Positions 34,385-46,700 of a stretch of 64,000 nt of DNA are shown here, one piece after another. Positions within the stretch are counted from its first letter, which is position 1. Each line of letters starts with the position of its first letter. This stretch comes from Styela clava. Its lineage: Eukaryota > Chordata > Ascidiacea > Stolidobranchia > Styelidae. The notes under the pieces are model-generated. The model saw nothing but the letters and a program-made list of their open reading frames with translations, did not search any database and was not told the origin of the DNA. The position numbers and the translations under genes are program-made. The stretch is taken from NCBI RefSeq assembly GCF_964204865.1, contig NC_135254.1, positions 24,089,313 to 24,153,312 of the forward strand, given 5' to 3'.

Positions 34385-37300
34385 TTACAGATTATCATAG
34401 TCAAAAACTGAGTCATCTATCGATAACAACGCCGTATCCGTCGTCGGTGGATAATCATAATCTGAGAAAATGTCAGAAACATTGTATATTTCTGACAAGT
34501 TTCCTATAACATCGTCAAATGACGCTCCAGTTTCCGTCAGCTTTCTAACTTCATCTTCAAAATTATATTCAAATAGTTTGTCTTCGTAATCTTGCCCGCT
34601 AAATTCTACGTCGCTATAATATTCATTGTATGATTTCCAACCATCGAGCTCCTTCAGATTTTCACGCAGCTGCAAGATGTCGCTTTCGATCAACGTCAAT
34701 TCCACTTCTTCTCTATAATTTGACGATTGATTTCCTTCAAATTCAATGACTCCGGTGTCGTAGGCTGTTTCAGCAAATCCTTGCGGATATTCTGTCCAGT
34801 TACTTTCTAGTTCGTCCCAGTCATAATATTTTTTCAAGTCAACCTCTTTTTCCGATTCCATTCTGCTGTCATGCAGCGTTCGCTCATATTTAGCTGGACG
34901 CACGCCAACAGACGCAATTTTCTTACCGATAGACAATATGTCGGATGAATCTTTTTTGCTCTCGCTTGCTTGATTAGAGTATTCATCATATTGTGAATGT
35001 GAATCTCCGTTATCCAATACTGGATCATAGGCTGTAATAAGATCCATGTTCTCATTCGTAGCAGCAACAGGAAGTGAGATTTGCCATTGCGTGCCGATTT
35101 TGACCGAACGGGATTCTTCAGAGGAACGGTTTGTATCGGCCAGGTTGTTAAAACTTACAGGTTCAGCAATTTTGTTTCCATTTTCTTCTAATGAGACATA
35201 GTCCGGTACCCCATTGTTCGGTATGTCTTGTGTGACTGTTTTTTCTTTATTTAACAGTGCAATTCCATTTGTGCTTCTGTTTACATTTTCCTTCAATTGC
35301 AAGGCAGAACCTGATTGTTCTGTTAGATTTTTGAAAGAGGATTCGTTTCTCACTATTTCTTCGGTGTTAGTTATATTTTGTGAGGAGAAAGTTTTGGTTG
35401 AAATTTGAGGGGGATCGAAAACAGCTGCTTTCTTGTCTCCATAATCAAATTCATCTTCTTCTCGCGTAACTACGTGGTGTTCATTGTTTTGTGTTGTTGA
35501 TTCATCTTGTTGATAATCAGCACTTACAAACTTTGAACTGGCCATTCGTCTGGAAATTTCCACGTCGTACGCTTCCTGCAACCAATATAATTTGTGGTTA
35601 TTTTTCTTTTTTGTTACCCTTAGTACTGTTTCTGTTATCACATAAATGCTTTATTATCATTTTGTGTATTAATTGGACACAAAAGACTACACAAAAGCTG
35701 TTACTTTTTGTTAATGTATCTATGTCTCCGTTTGTCTCTAAACGTAATTAAAATTCTTCAAACACAGCGACCATACGAAGCGCGCCCTAAAATGCGAATC
35801 GTACAAAAATGGACCTGAATTTTAACGTTGTGTAGTATAGGCAGTGACATAAGTATCGTTTGTTTATTATGCGAAGAAGAATGAATGTATTCCGTTTTAC
35901 ATCGTTGGCAATTGAAATTGAGGAGGTAAGTAATAGAAGTGCATTTCTTCCACGTTGCATTGTGTTATTCATCGGTACACTATGTCTCGTTTTGAAGTAA
36001 TTTTTGGCACATAGGTAATTCTTACCCATTACAATGACAAGTGATCAAAGTTACACCAAAGCAATTTTGAATAATCGATTGGAGATCAAGCCTGAATTGA
36101 ATTTCGGATAATTTCTGTTTTATATATCCTAACCAATTTATCGCGGATATACGGTTTGAAAGAGAGATTGCAAGGAATCATACTAATATAGCTAAGATCA
36201 ATGCGCTCATCGCGCCTAGTAAATTGTACATGAAACAATTCGATTGAATTGTCAAAACCTTAAATCTATATGTGTACCTGGTAAGTACATCTCATGTCGC
36301 GAATACGAACGTCTTCCACTTTATGGCCTTTAAAGTTGTCTGGTAAAATACATCTACTCTTCACTGGCCGCTGATAGTTCCAAGTATCTGCATCATCCCA
36401 AATTATGGATCTTCAAAACAAAAATATATTTTGGTGAATCCTATGCGAAAACTCAGATCTTCGTTATAGTATAACTAAGTTATTTCCTGTGTCAATCTTG
36501 CATTACATTACTCTATATATGCCATTTCGAGATGAAACGTTTCGCTTCGTGACATTTTGCCTGCAAGACTTAATAATATCGTAGAAAATACCTGAAATTA
36601 CCTGTAAGGGTCCATTCTCAGACTGTGTTTAGGAGAAAACGGGCTGTGTAATCGTACAAGTAGGGAAAGCAAGTTTCCACAACTGCAGGTCAATGGGTTT
36701 CCATACAACCACAATGCATATATTCGAAATAACCAAGGCCCAGACGGAAGAGTACTTAAATTACAATCATGAAGATAGACCAAGCGAAGAGATGGTAGAG
36801 ACCAAAACACTTTCTTTGGCAGAAGGGAAAGATTACGATTTCCATTGAGGCGCAGTGACCATAGATGTTCCATTCCATAGAATGAATTAGAATTCAAACT
36901 CGCTATATCATTCCTCGATAAGTCCAAAATTTGAAGTCTGTAAACCGATGAAAATACGCGGTCTTCGATTTGATTAATCTGATTTCCCGCTAAATGTAAT
37001 ATTTCCAACTGTTTTAAACCAGATACACTTTCTTCTGGAATTTCTCTTATATGGTTATTGTCAAGGTATAGTCTTTCTATTGACGAGGGAAGCGATGCTG
37101 GAAACGTATTCAGATTTGTTTCGCCTAAATCTAGATTTTTTAAAGAACGCAACTGGATCGTACGCAATATTTGATGAGAAGATATCCCATTTTTAACAGA
37201 GTTCATATTCTCGACATCTCGTTTCCTGCGATTGGATTTCAGAGATGCACTGTTAATATCATTTTCGTCCAGGTAGAATTCGTTATTATCTGGCATTGCA

Positions 37301-38274
37301 TTTTTAACGACTTTTTGGTGAATATCTATTTCGGCCGTCACAAAATGCTTTAAAATATCGTCCATTTTTGTCACCGTCCTTGGTCCTAATGGATTTGATC
37401 GTAGTTGCAAAACTTTAAGTTTATGCAAGCCATGAAAAGCCTTTTTGCTTATCCAAGAGATTTTATTCCAGCTCATTCTCAATACTTCCAAATTACGTAG
37501 AGATGAGAATGAATAATTTGGTATTCCCCTTATAAAATTGTTGTTCAGGTTGAGAGATGTCAAAGTGTCGGGGACTGACTGAAGAAATATTGTGTCCGAC
37601 GTGTTAAAAGTACAGGCGACAGTTTCGTTCATCAAAAAATCATCACTTGTTTTGTATTCGCAGGGTTGAGTCAGCCGATTCATCTTATTGTAACTGAGAT
37701 CCAATGTTTGAAGATTGACAAGATCTAGGAAAGCATCTGGGTTTATTTTGTAAATTTGATTGTTTTGTAGATATAAATGGGAAACGTGGTTTATTTCGTG
37801 GCGCATAACGTCCTTCAATATCCTCGGCGGCAAAAAAGTTAAATTATTATATCCCAAATGTACCGACTCTGTTCGAATTGGTAAATATCCACTCAACAAT
37901 TTTTCATTTTTTGTTAATTTAGAGCGTTCTGCACTTATCGCAGTTATACCTTGCCTGCTACAATAAACAACAGTTTCCACGACGCATGTACAAGGAAAAG
38001 GACAGGATTCTTCTACTTCAGGAGAATCGACATCAGAATAGAAAGGGAATCCTGAACCATCAATTGTCCAATCATAACTGTAGGTTTGCTTGTCAGAGTC
38101 CGTTTCATCGTTAATAAGAAACGTGTCGTTGACTTCCGGGTTATAGGATATTTCATTCCATTCTGCAGTTTTCTCCAAACTTAGAGGACGAGAGGAAATC
38201 GAGTCGACTAATAATAATAATACGGTTGTCAGGATTATCCACAAAGTCATGTAATATCCAGTGAAGCCCAACAT
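34385..38274 (-). CDS. Secreted leucine-rich-repeat protein with acidic, Tyr-rich C-terminus (3 exons)
   Basis: Minus-strand exons 38274-36602, 36410-36278 and 35575-34385 join in phase to 998 residues. Residues 1 to about 28 are a signal peptide. An acidic linker follows, then an LRRNT cysteine cap (CPFPC at 91-95, C105). About a dozen LRRs of the LxxLxLxxN type lie at about 135-520. The LRR array is interrupted at about 300-365 by a linker carrying RRKR (349-352), a furin-type site. An LRRCT cap (CSC at about 530-532, with further Cys in exon 2) closes the array. The roughly 400-residue tail has no obvious membrane segment. It carries many N-glycosylation sequons and clusters of Tyr next to Asp/Glu (DEFDYGD, YNEYYSDVEF, DYDYPP), a pattern favouring tyrosine sulfation. 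The architecture recalls secreted LRR proteoglycans, but no orthologue is claimed. The exon 3 acceptor (TTGCAG before GAAGCGTAC) was chosen for phase and is the weakest point. Confidence 0.8.
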
Positions 38275-39480
38275 GTTTCACCACATATTTTTCAGCAAGT
38301 TACTTCTGTCTGTTTTCTGGAAATCATCCCAGCGACGTCTCAAATAAAATGGCATTTTTTATCTACAAAATCTTAGCTATTAATGATGTAAAATATCGAT
38401 TTTTGCATTTTACGTTTTCTGTTTCGAAATAAAAAACAAAAAGAAAAAAAATATTGAAACAAATTACGGAAATGTAGTTCAGAAGAAATCGCAAACAATT
38501 CAACCATCCTATTCCGGTAATTCACGCCAATTGGCACGCTGTACGTAATAAATGACGTCATAAAGGGGCCAATTGCTTTTTTTCAGACGCCAAAATGCCA
38601 AATAATATTTGGCACTAAAATACGCATATTCTAATTTAACTCGAAAACTTGCCAATTTCCCATTATCTGACACGACCCGGTCATTGCGTCGCCATGCGTG
38701 CGTCAAGATTTGATATAAGTTACGTTTATGAACTTGGGGTTTTCAGTTCGTTTTCTCCCTCTTGTCGCCATTTCACGAAATGCTCTTACTGAGTGGTTTG
38801 GATGATGCGTAATTGAATTTTGAATCTTGCAATTGTATAAAACCAAACTTAATAGAATGCTGGCAGAGTTGTACAGAATATCTATCCACCATTATTTGTA
38901 TCACGTTGAGCAAACAATTTCAACCAATCAGATACGAAAAAATACAGTCAATGTCTCATGTTATCGAAACACGTTACGAGCATGGACCACAGATATATAT
39001 ATCCATAAGAAATACTGACAGCAAAAATAATTCATAAAGAATCGAACATCAAGCTTCTGTACATCCTATAAAAAAAATGTTTATTCAAATTACAAGAAAA
39101 CTATTTAATTAAGAATCGGTTCGTGGACTGGCTTCCTAAACTGAAATTTGTCCTTTTGTGAATATCGAAAATTCTTTAACAATTTAACCAGGACCAACTT
39201 GTACTGAGAGAGCATGCACCAGTTTGCACTCGAAATTGGTTGATTTTTCGAATTTACGCATAAAATTAATCATACGTCTTTATTATACAAAAAAAAAACG
39301 AAGCATATCTGGTATGGATATGCACTTTATCTCAATAAAGTATTTCAGGAATCGGAGGTATTTTGAATTCACCTTATGGGAAGTTAGAACTATTAGTTGG
39401 GGTTACTCCCTATCTTTTCTCCATGCTTTCGAGCTAGTGGATCCGTATATACCGTAAGTATGTGAGTCTTGCTGGCTGCT
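38275..39480. other. Upstream region of the minus-strand LRR gene
   Basis: Apart from the CRE/CCAAT-like motifs, I see AT-rich DNA with stops in all frames and no transposon termini or RNA gene. Confidence 0.4.
38520..38565 (-). promoter_or_regulatory. Candidate promoter motifs of the minus-strand LRR gene
   Basis: A palindromic cAMP-response-type element TGACGTCA (38553-38560) and a GCCAATTGGC palindrome holding CCAAT (about 38526-38535) lie about 250-290 bp upstream of the LRR start codon. Both motifs are short and could be chance matches. Confidence 0.3.
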
Positions 39481-39815
39481 ACACACTAACACAAATCTAT
39501 TTCTGTAAACAATTTGTCTGACCGAGGTCAGACCCTTAAGCATATTTCAACTGTTGCAAGCAAAGCAATAGCATCCACATAAATATTGGTTACCAAGTTG
39601 CTGAGTTTATTCTCAATGGAGAGAATTAAATTTTCGGACACTCAAAGAACAATATCTTTTGAATTGTTCCTCACTAAACTGCGGGATATTCATTGATCAG
39701 CATTTTAACTTGACTACCCTATTGTTCTTTAAGTGTCCATAATATAATTCTTTTCGTAGAGAATTCCGGTCAGACGAAACGTTACAGAAATATATTTATT
39801 TGTGTTAGTGTACAC
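39481..39815. mobile_element. Foldback MITE (ACACTAACAC ends)
   Basis: The ends ACACTAACAC and GTGTTAGTGT are inverted. The similarity continues inward for about 45 bp through TTTCTGTAA/TTACAGAAA and GTCTGACCG/CGGTCAGAC. The interior is also palindromic (GGACACTCAAAGAACAAT against ATTGTTCTTTAAGTGTCC). The whole element of about 335 bp can fold into one hairpin. No coding capacity; target duplication not determined. Confidence 0.65.
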
Positions 39816-40471
39816 TGTACACAAATGCTCTTAAAACATACCGCCAAAATTATCATTACTATGAAAATCCCACAATATTGCACATAGCGATTTCCGATGC
39901 AGACAAATTATAGCGAATGATCATTAGTTGTTTAAGACGAAGTTAATCTCACGATCTCGATAAATCGCTTGATCGCAATCAAAACGTAACATTGCATGTC
40001 AAACGTTGTCTATAACGTTTCGATTCGAAACTGATAAACAGAATATTTTTTCAGAATCATACAAGCGAGGCGTTTTCCCCAAATAAAAATTCACGGCGCG
40101 GTTTGTACGTCTACGTGCAACGTTACTTATTTTACGTTGATAAGATCTGAACTTGAGTAAACGAAATAATGAAAACGCGACCGACGTTGAGCTGCCGCAG
40201 CCGTATCGTGAATGACAACAACACTATAAGCCTCGAGATAGGGTATGTTGTTATGCAGCACGAGTGGAATGCCTCCCATAGAAGTGACGTGAGTATTTAT
40301 ATTTTTGATTTCTTGTTCTCTGATAGCGAAACACAACATAAGAATAGGTTTAACTGTGTATCTCAGTTTTTTCTGGTTATATCAATATTCAATGTCTCTT
40401 CCAATCGCGGTTCATTATCAAAACGAATACAAAGAAAGAGACAAATTGGATCCGGAATGTCGATAAATTAT

Positions 40472-40708
40472 GGGTACCCCCGAAGTATGTGAACCAAGAT
40501 GGCGGACACCGGAACGTAGTATGTGTACCAGGTTAGGGTTAGGCCATAATTTTATTCCAATTTTCCTTATTTTAGTTCTATTGCAAGTTCGGGGACTAGC
40601 CAAGTGACCGCAGTAGCATTTGTACCAGAAATCATGGCCTAACTCTAATCTGGCACACATACTACGTTCCGGTGTCCGCCATCTTGGTTCACATACTTCG
40701 GGAGTACC
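40472..40708. mobile_element. Foldback MITE (GGTACTCCC family), intact ends
   Basis: About 70-bp near-perfect terminal inverted repeats begin GGGTACCCCCGAAGTATG and end CATACTTCGGGAGTACC. They include AAGATGGCGGACACCGGAAC. The flanking heptamer AAATTAT occurs at 40465-40471 and 40709-40715, a probable target duplication. The centre contains GGTTAGGGTTAGGCC and TTCGGGGACTAGCC, shared in part with the fragment in BECN1 intron 8. Confidence 0.8.
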
Positions 40709-40715
40709 AAATTAT

Positions 40716-43700
40716 GTGCATAAAATGATCTGTTTTTTATTTATATTTTTTGTTGTGATATGAAGAACACAAGCTCATAATACGTCATTGATCAGAAAGA
40801 ACATTTGCTGCAATTCCCCAGCGTCGTTTTTTGTCGAATAGTAACTGAGCTAGATAGTACACTTACTGTGAAGCAAGATTTAAAAAATACGTGAAACAAA
40901 TACAGGACAGTATTTCTAAACGCACATCGCTTCAGAAAAAGGGTATTTTGATCACGATCATCTGAAAAGAACGCTTATGGTTCAACGCAGCTCTATTCAA
41001 CGACAGCGATGAATAAATGATGGACCCCATCTAAAATCTGAAGCTGTATTATTTTAACTATATTTTGCCAAAGGATGAAATGCTCAGAGACTGAATGCTG
41101 TTTTCTGGCCCATTATATTATGTTGTGGAGTGAGGACGCAAATTGACGTTGTATTTTCGTAGGCTCATGGAATACGCATCCATCTACAATAAAAATAATG
41201 AACCTACTATCGATATTATTTTTTTTTATTTGAAAAAGCAAGTTTATGCATATATTGCGAATATAAACTGTTGAGTTTTTGTGACTTGGCTTCATATATG
41301 AATCGATTTGAAATTAACTTCCTTACCCGTCCGAATTGACTTTGATATCCTATATATATGCACATAAATGATGCTCGATCATTGAAACTTGACTAGTGCT
41401 CAAAACTAAAGTGGCGATTCTAATTACCAGAAGCTGATAACTATTTACTCAATATTAATTGAAGGTCTAGATTTGAAAAATTAACAGTTTAACACTTAAT
41501 TGCGGGCCATGGAAAAGCGTTACGAGATGGGTGGGTGAAATTTACGAGGCCATGTCAAAATTGTTACAAGTAGTGATTGTGAGGTTCCCAAAACCCAGAG
41601 CTAACGACATTAATTGCAATATCCGATGTCATGTTATCAAACACATATTCATGCCGTCGGATATGAACATTTCTTTACATAAAACTGCATCTCTTTTATT
41701 GAGCTAAATACTGAAATTCTCGAATGTAATACAATGTTTACTGACTCAGTGCCATAACGGGATATAATGGAAATAAGGGAATCAGTCCTTTTCTATTTTC
41801 GAAGGCTGAATTTCGAGACTTTTGCCAAAAGTAAACTACGGAGAAGCCATATCTTATACGTTTGATTAATTTTGTAGAACGTAGGATGATTTAATAGATT
41901 ACATTGTGCGTAAATAAAAACCAGTCAATATTTCTGTCATCGACTGAGAATTAATTTCCGAACGGTATGAAATGATACGTATTTTCAATAATATTCCTGG
42001 CTGACGCAGAATCAAAATCCTATCGTATTTCTACAGTGGTAACATATCCCCTGTTCTCTGATAACCCACAATCATCCAGTGTAAATTACTATTCATTTTT
42101 AATGTGTTCGTGCGTCAATTGCGGTACGTTCTACCATCATCCATCACCGCCATTGAACTGGAGAAAGTGGTGTGAAATAACATGAAAGCAATAAGCCGCG
42201 ACGTTTATAGTAGCAGACACTACCTCATTCAAATTCCAATAAAACATTGTGTAGAAAACACTGTGCTTGGGTAAAAAATGTGTTGGTCTCAACCTTAAAA
42301 GGTAGATTTCACAAATTATATCTTCAACCAGATTATTCCAGAATTTTTCTAATCAAGTTACACAAATGACAAAGGGGTTTGGCGTTTTTGCAAGCATATA
42401 CAAAAGCTCTAACATGTTGGATAATTCAAAACTGGAGTCAAAGCTTTGGTTATTCTCAATTTGAAACGTTTTGATTTTGTTCGTGGTTCTTTGTCTACTC
42501 TATTGCTAAGGTGTATCAAACGAATCACACTAGAAAGTTGATAAATCTTCATTTCATCTTCATTCATTTTATTATTCGCTTTGAAATTCGCATTAACTTT
42601 TCAGAAAAGTATACAAGTTTTAATCGCTACTTTACAAGAACATTTGAAAATTATAAGCATAATTTGAGGAAATTAATACCAATTATCAATCTCTTTAATG
42701 TTCTTGACTTATATTCCTGACTTCGACAGCTGACAGTTTAGGTCTTTTCTAAGAATAAAGCGGCTGTCAATAAAACGATGGTCGAAACATTTGTCCAAAT
42801 GCAATTGAGAACTAAAGACATCAGATAGATATTTTTGACAGATTTCTGGTTAGATATATGCGGGGAAACAGCTGATATTTTTTTGTGTATGACACTAAAT
42901 ACTTACCAAGCACAGACACGTATGCTGTTCGAAAACACCCATTGGCGTTTGTTCACAGCGAAGCCAGTTATTAATACTTTCGAGGACGGAGATCACAATT
43001 ACGTATAAAGTTAGTTAAAATTTGTATTTTTTTTTTCATTTTGGAAACTTGTACCTGTTGTTTACCATAGAGAATTGATCGGCGTGTTACTAAACATTAC
43101 ATATTCCCCTTTGCTACCCTAGTTCTTCCTCCATTCATAATTTAAGCAAATTACGAATAAATTGGCTTAACGCCATTTACGTAAGCGTGAAACATAATTT
43201 CTTATGATCGATCAATTAGCTGTGCAATTTGACAAGAACATGGCAATCGTGTTTTGACGTCGGAAGCGACAAAATAAGCTACGGTATCCTAGACTTAACA
43301 AACCAACGTTTAATTAAAAAATCTATATAGGCTGTTTGGTGTTCACGAGTTCAAGGGATACGAAACTTCGAGTTTAATGCCTGTGCACATAGTGATACTG
43401 CACTGTAATGAACATTATAACAATGATTTATGTTTGGAATGTTTGGAAGCGAATCATCTCCGGCCAGAAGTAATTATGCCATTGATAATCCTCTTTATCA
43501 CGCAAACCATAGTAACAGTTTTCTTTTTTCAGTTGTGTATTGACAACACAATATACCTTATGAAACAACAACACGAAAGCAAAGCAATAATATGTTGATT
43601 GGAGAATGTTTCAGCGTGTTACTGCGGCGATGAACTTGCCGATCTATTGAGGGACAATATCCTTCATTTGTTACCATTGCTGAATTTATTAAATTACCAT

Positions 43701-46700
43701 GGGAAATACTCTGGTCGCCATGGCATGTACTCTCAATCCTCGGGTGGCACGAGCGTCAGATTGACGACGCTCTATCAAGTTTACAGTTGCGTGACTTTAC
43801 GTCTTCACGCTTTACGCTTGAAAGTGTTCAATGATAACTCGTGTCGAAATAAAACGATAATTTGGCAATGAATATGGAATAGATCGTAAATCGTTATCAA
43901 TGATCAGTCAAGTTTAAGGTTAAAGGAACAAAGCGATTTAGTGATAGTCAAAAATTGACGCCAGTGAAGGATATCTGTGAGGAAGAGAACGAGTTCAAAT
44001 AGCCAATCACCAATTGGATCGGCAAAAAACGGCATTTGTGGTATGGACACATCATCGGGTTTGTCCTAAAGTTCACAATTATTCTTGTAGTTGAAGGCAA
44101 TAAAGGTATGTCTTTTCCGGGAAAATTGTTTTTATAAAATGCGGAAAAAATGATATTTCCAAACGTCTCATACAATCCATAGAGCTCGTATTGCTACGAA
44201 GCACCATTTTTCCTGCCATTTTTAATGTAAGACACTTGTTTCACAGATCGATTTTGCTAAGATTGTTTAATATTTTATGATACCAGTGATAAATTGTTAT
44301 TCTATGGTATTTTGAGTTACTCATTTGAATGGAGCGTTTGCAAAGAATTCGCATAATATGCTTTTGGTTTGGACCAGGGAACAAGATGAATCGCTTAATA
44401 CGTGACTCCGGTTGGATAGGTTAGTTGTAGTAGAATCTTTTATCTTTATTACGGTTTTACAGACATGGTAATTGCGCTATATAGAATGTAATAAATTAAC
44501 AATTAGACAATATTTTGAAGTTCCTTCATATTCATAAATTTGGGTTCTCGTTTACTGAATACTTAGAACACTGAGTAGAAAAAAGGTCAGAAGTTGCAAC
44601 TTATTTATACGAGTAGTCTAGCAAAATTAATAAATTTGTCTTGTGATAGATTTTCAACTTTATAGAGTATTTAATTTATCTGAAAAAGTAGGATAGGTTA
44701 CCAGTACGTCATGGACGCATTCGATCAGTGGCAAATTCGGTAGTTTTGATTATCCAATACTTATCTAACAATATGGCGTGAATCTTACTGTTTTGTGCTG
44801 ATTCGGATTGGCAAATGATTAAATTTTTTTGAGATTATTTTTTACAATCACGTGCTATACATACACCTTATATGCTTTGCGAATGGCCACCAGCCACGGC
44901 TTATTCGGTAGCACTATGTCGTAGAAAATACTTGTCAAATATTTTACAATATTTGTATATAATACTTGTCAAATATTTTACATTACGCAAAAGTGAACAA
45001 AATATTCAGCAATATAAGATCAAAATGCGACGTTAGACGACTTGTAGACGTGTTTGCATGTCATACGCTGAAATTAATTTTGCAAGTTACTTCGGAAGTG
45101 TCAATGTAATTTATATCTCGTTGCTGCAACTAAATATACTTTATAAGAATTTAAATTTGACAAGAACTGTAACTGACAACTTCAAGAGGCAATATAATCA
45201 TTCTTTACAGAATTTGAATTAATCTAGAATTTTAATGAGGGATTTATTAAATATTTAAACGGCATGGAAACCTGGTAACGCTGAACTAATTGCTACTGCA
45301 GTGCGAAAAACCACAATGACACGCACGGTCGACAACTGATATATATTGATGTTGAATATTTGCTAGTTGTAAATATATTTTACTTCTACTATATTATACA
45401 ACCCCCAAATCACATTTATGCCACAAGGATTATCAGACACTCGATGACAGAGTACCACACAGGTGCAAGTTTTCCGTAAATTGTTATAAATCGCGCTTTC
45501 ATATATTTTGGTGTTTTGCAAGTTCGCTAGTCATGTAAACCTAAAAGGTGATTCCTAGATTGTTACAGCTGTATCGCCATCAAGTTTTCAAAAAGCGACA
45601 CACCCTGGTATTTTGGTTGGTGCGTTCAATTTGTGTTCCACGAATAATACGAATGCTAAGAAATCTTTCGTTTCTTCGTACTTGAAACGGGCTTGCCGTT
45701 CGAAAAAACAGTCGCATGTATCTTAAATTTCGACTCAAATTTTAATGCAACAGAATATATAAATTACAATCAATCTGTCTGTCAAATATACTTCGCAATT
45801 AATATCTTTTGATCTGTGTGATGTATATACTCGTGTCGCGTATATACGTAAATCACTTCACAGACTTGCGAACGAACGAATGATAACCTCGAAGTTGTTG
45901 ATAACGTTCTGAGGTTTTACGTTCTTACGTATGATCGACGTTTAAATAAATGTTTACCAACACTCGTCGATGGAATGCTAGTAATCGAAAATTAATCCGA
46001 CGATTCCTGCCTATAACAATGTCTTCGAGGCGTGGATTTATTTGATGTTTTGAATTATAAAAATATAATTTTTCAATATTGTATACAGTTTACTAACCTT
46101 GTAGAAAATCTTGGACATAAATATTTTTGAAGATGACAAAAAAACCGAAAATATTCGAATCATTTTTGAGGAGTGACCTGGGTCACACTATCTTGGTGTC
46201 GCCTAGCACCGATGAAATGAACTAGGAATATTTATGAACATGGCCATCTGGATCTACAAGTATGTGATTGTGAATTGAGGTCAGGGTTACCAAGTAAATG
46301 CTGGACAATGCTGCGCGGAATGAATCGGTATATTGTTTAGAAATTACGAGGAGGTGTCGCCACAAACCCACAAAAAATTATAAAACTTCTTCGCATGATC
46401 TGGTATATGTATATTTACGTTCATGAACTGGGATTCTGACTTTCAGGTGAACCGATCCTGAGGCAAGACATGTCTTTCTCAAATTAAAGAGAAAATGAGA
46501 AGCCACAGAAGTTTTTAAGAACAAATCACGTGAACAAAACGAACAAAGTCATTATGTATTGTCATATGTTATGAACGCGTGTACGCAACGTGAAACATGG
46601 AAACCAATATATTCCAAATTCTGAAAATCTGAAGTCACGCGCTAACTACTTTTTAAATATTAAAAATGACAGAAGTTTCCTCATCCTATCTTTACCTTTG

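Noticed and set aside
43377..43871. Adjacent frames of 73 and 90 codons with several cysteines
   Set aside because: No recognisable domain and no splice-compatible neighbours.
46176..46189. TGACCTGGGTCA-like everted nuclear-receptor half-sites
   Set aside because: A single short motif in gene-poor DNA, expected by chance and with no neighbouring gene to regulate.
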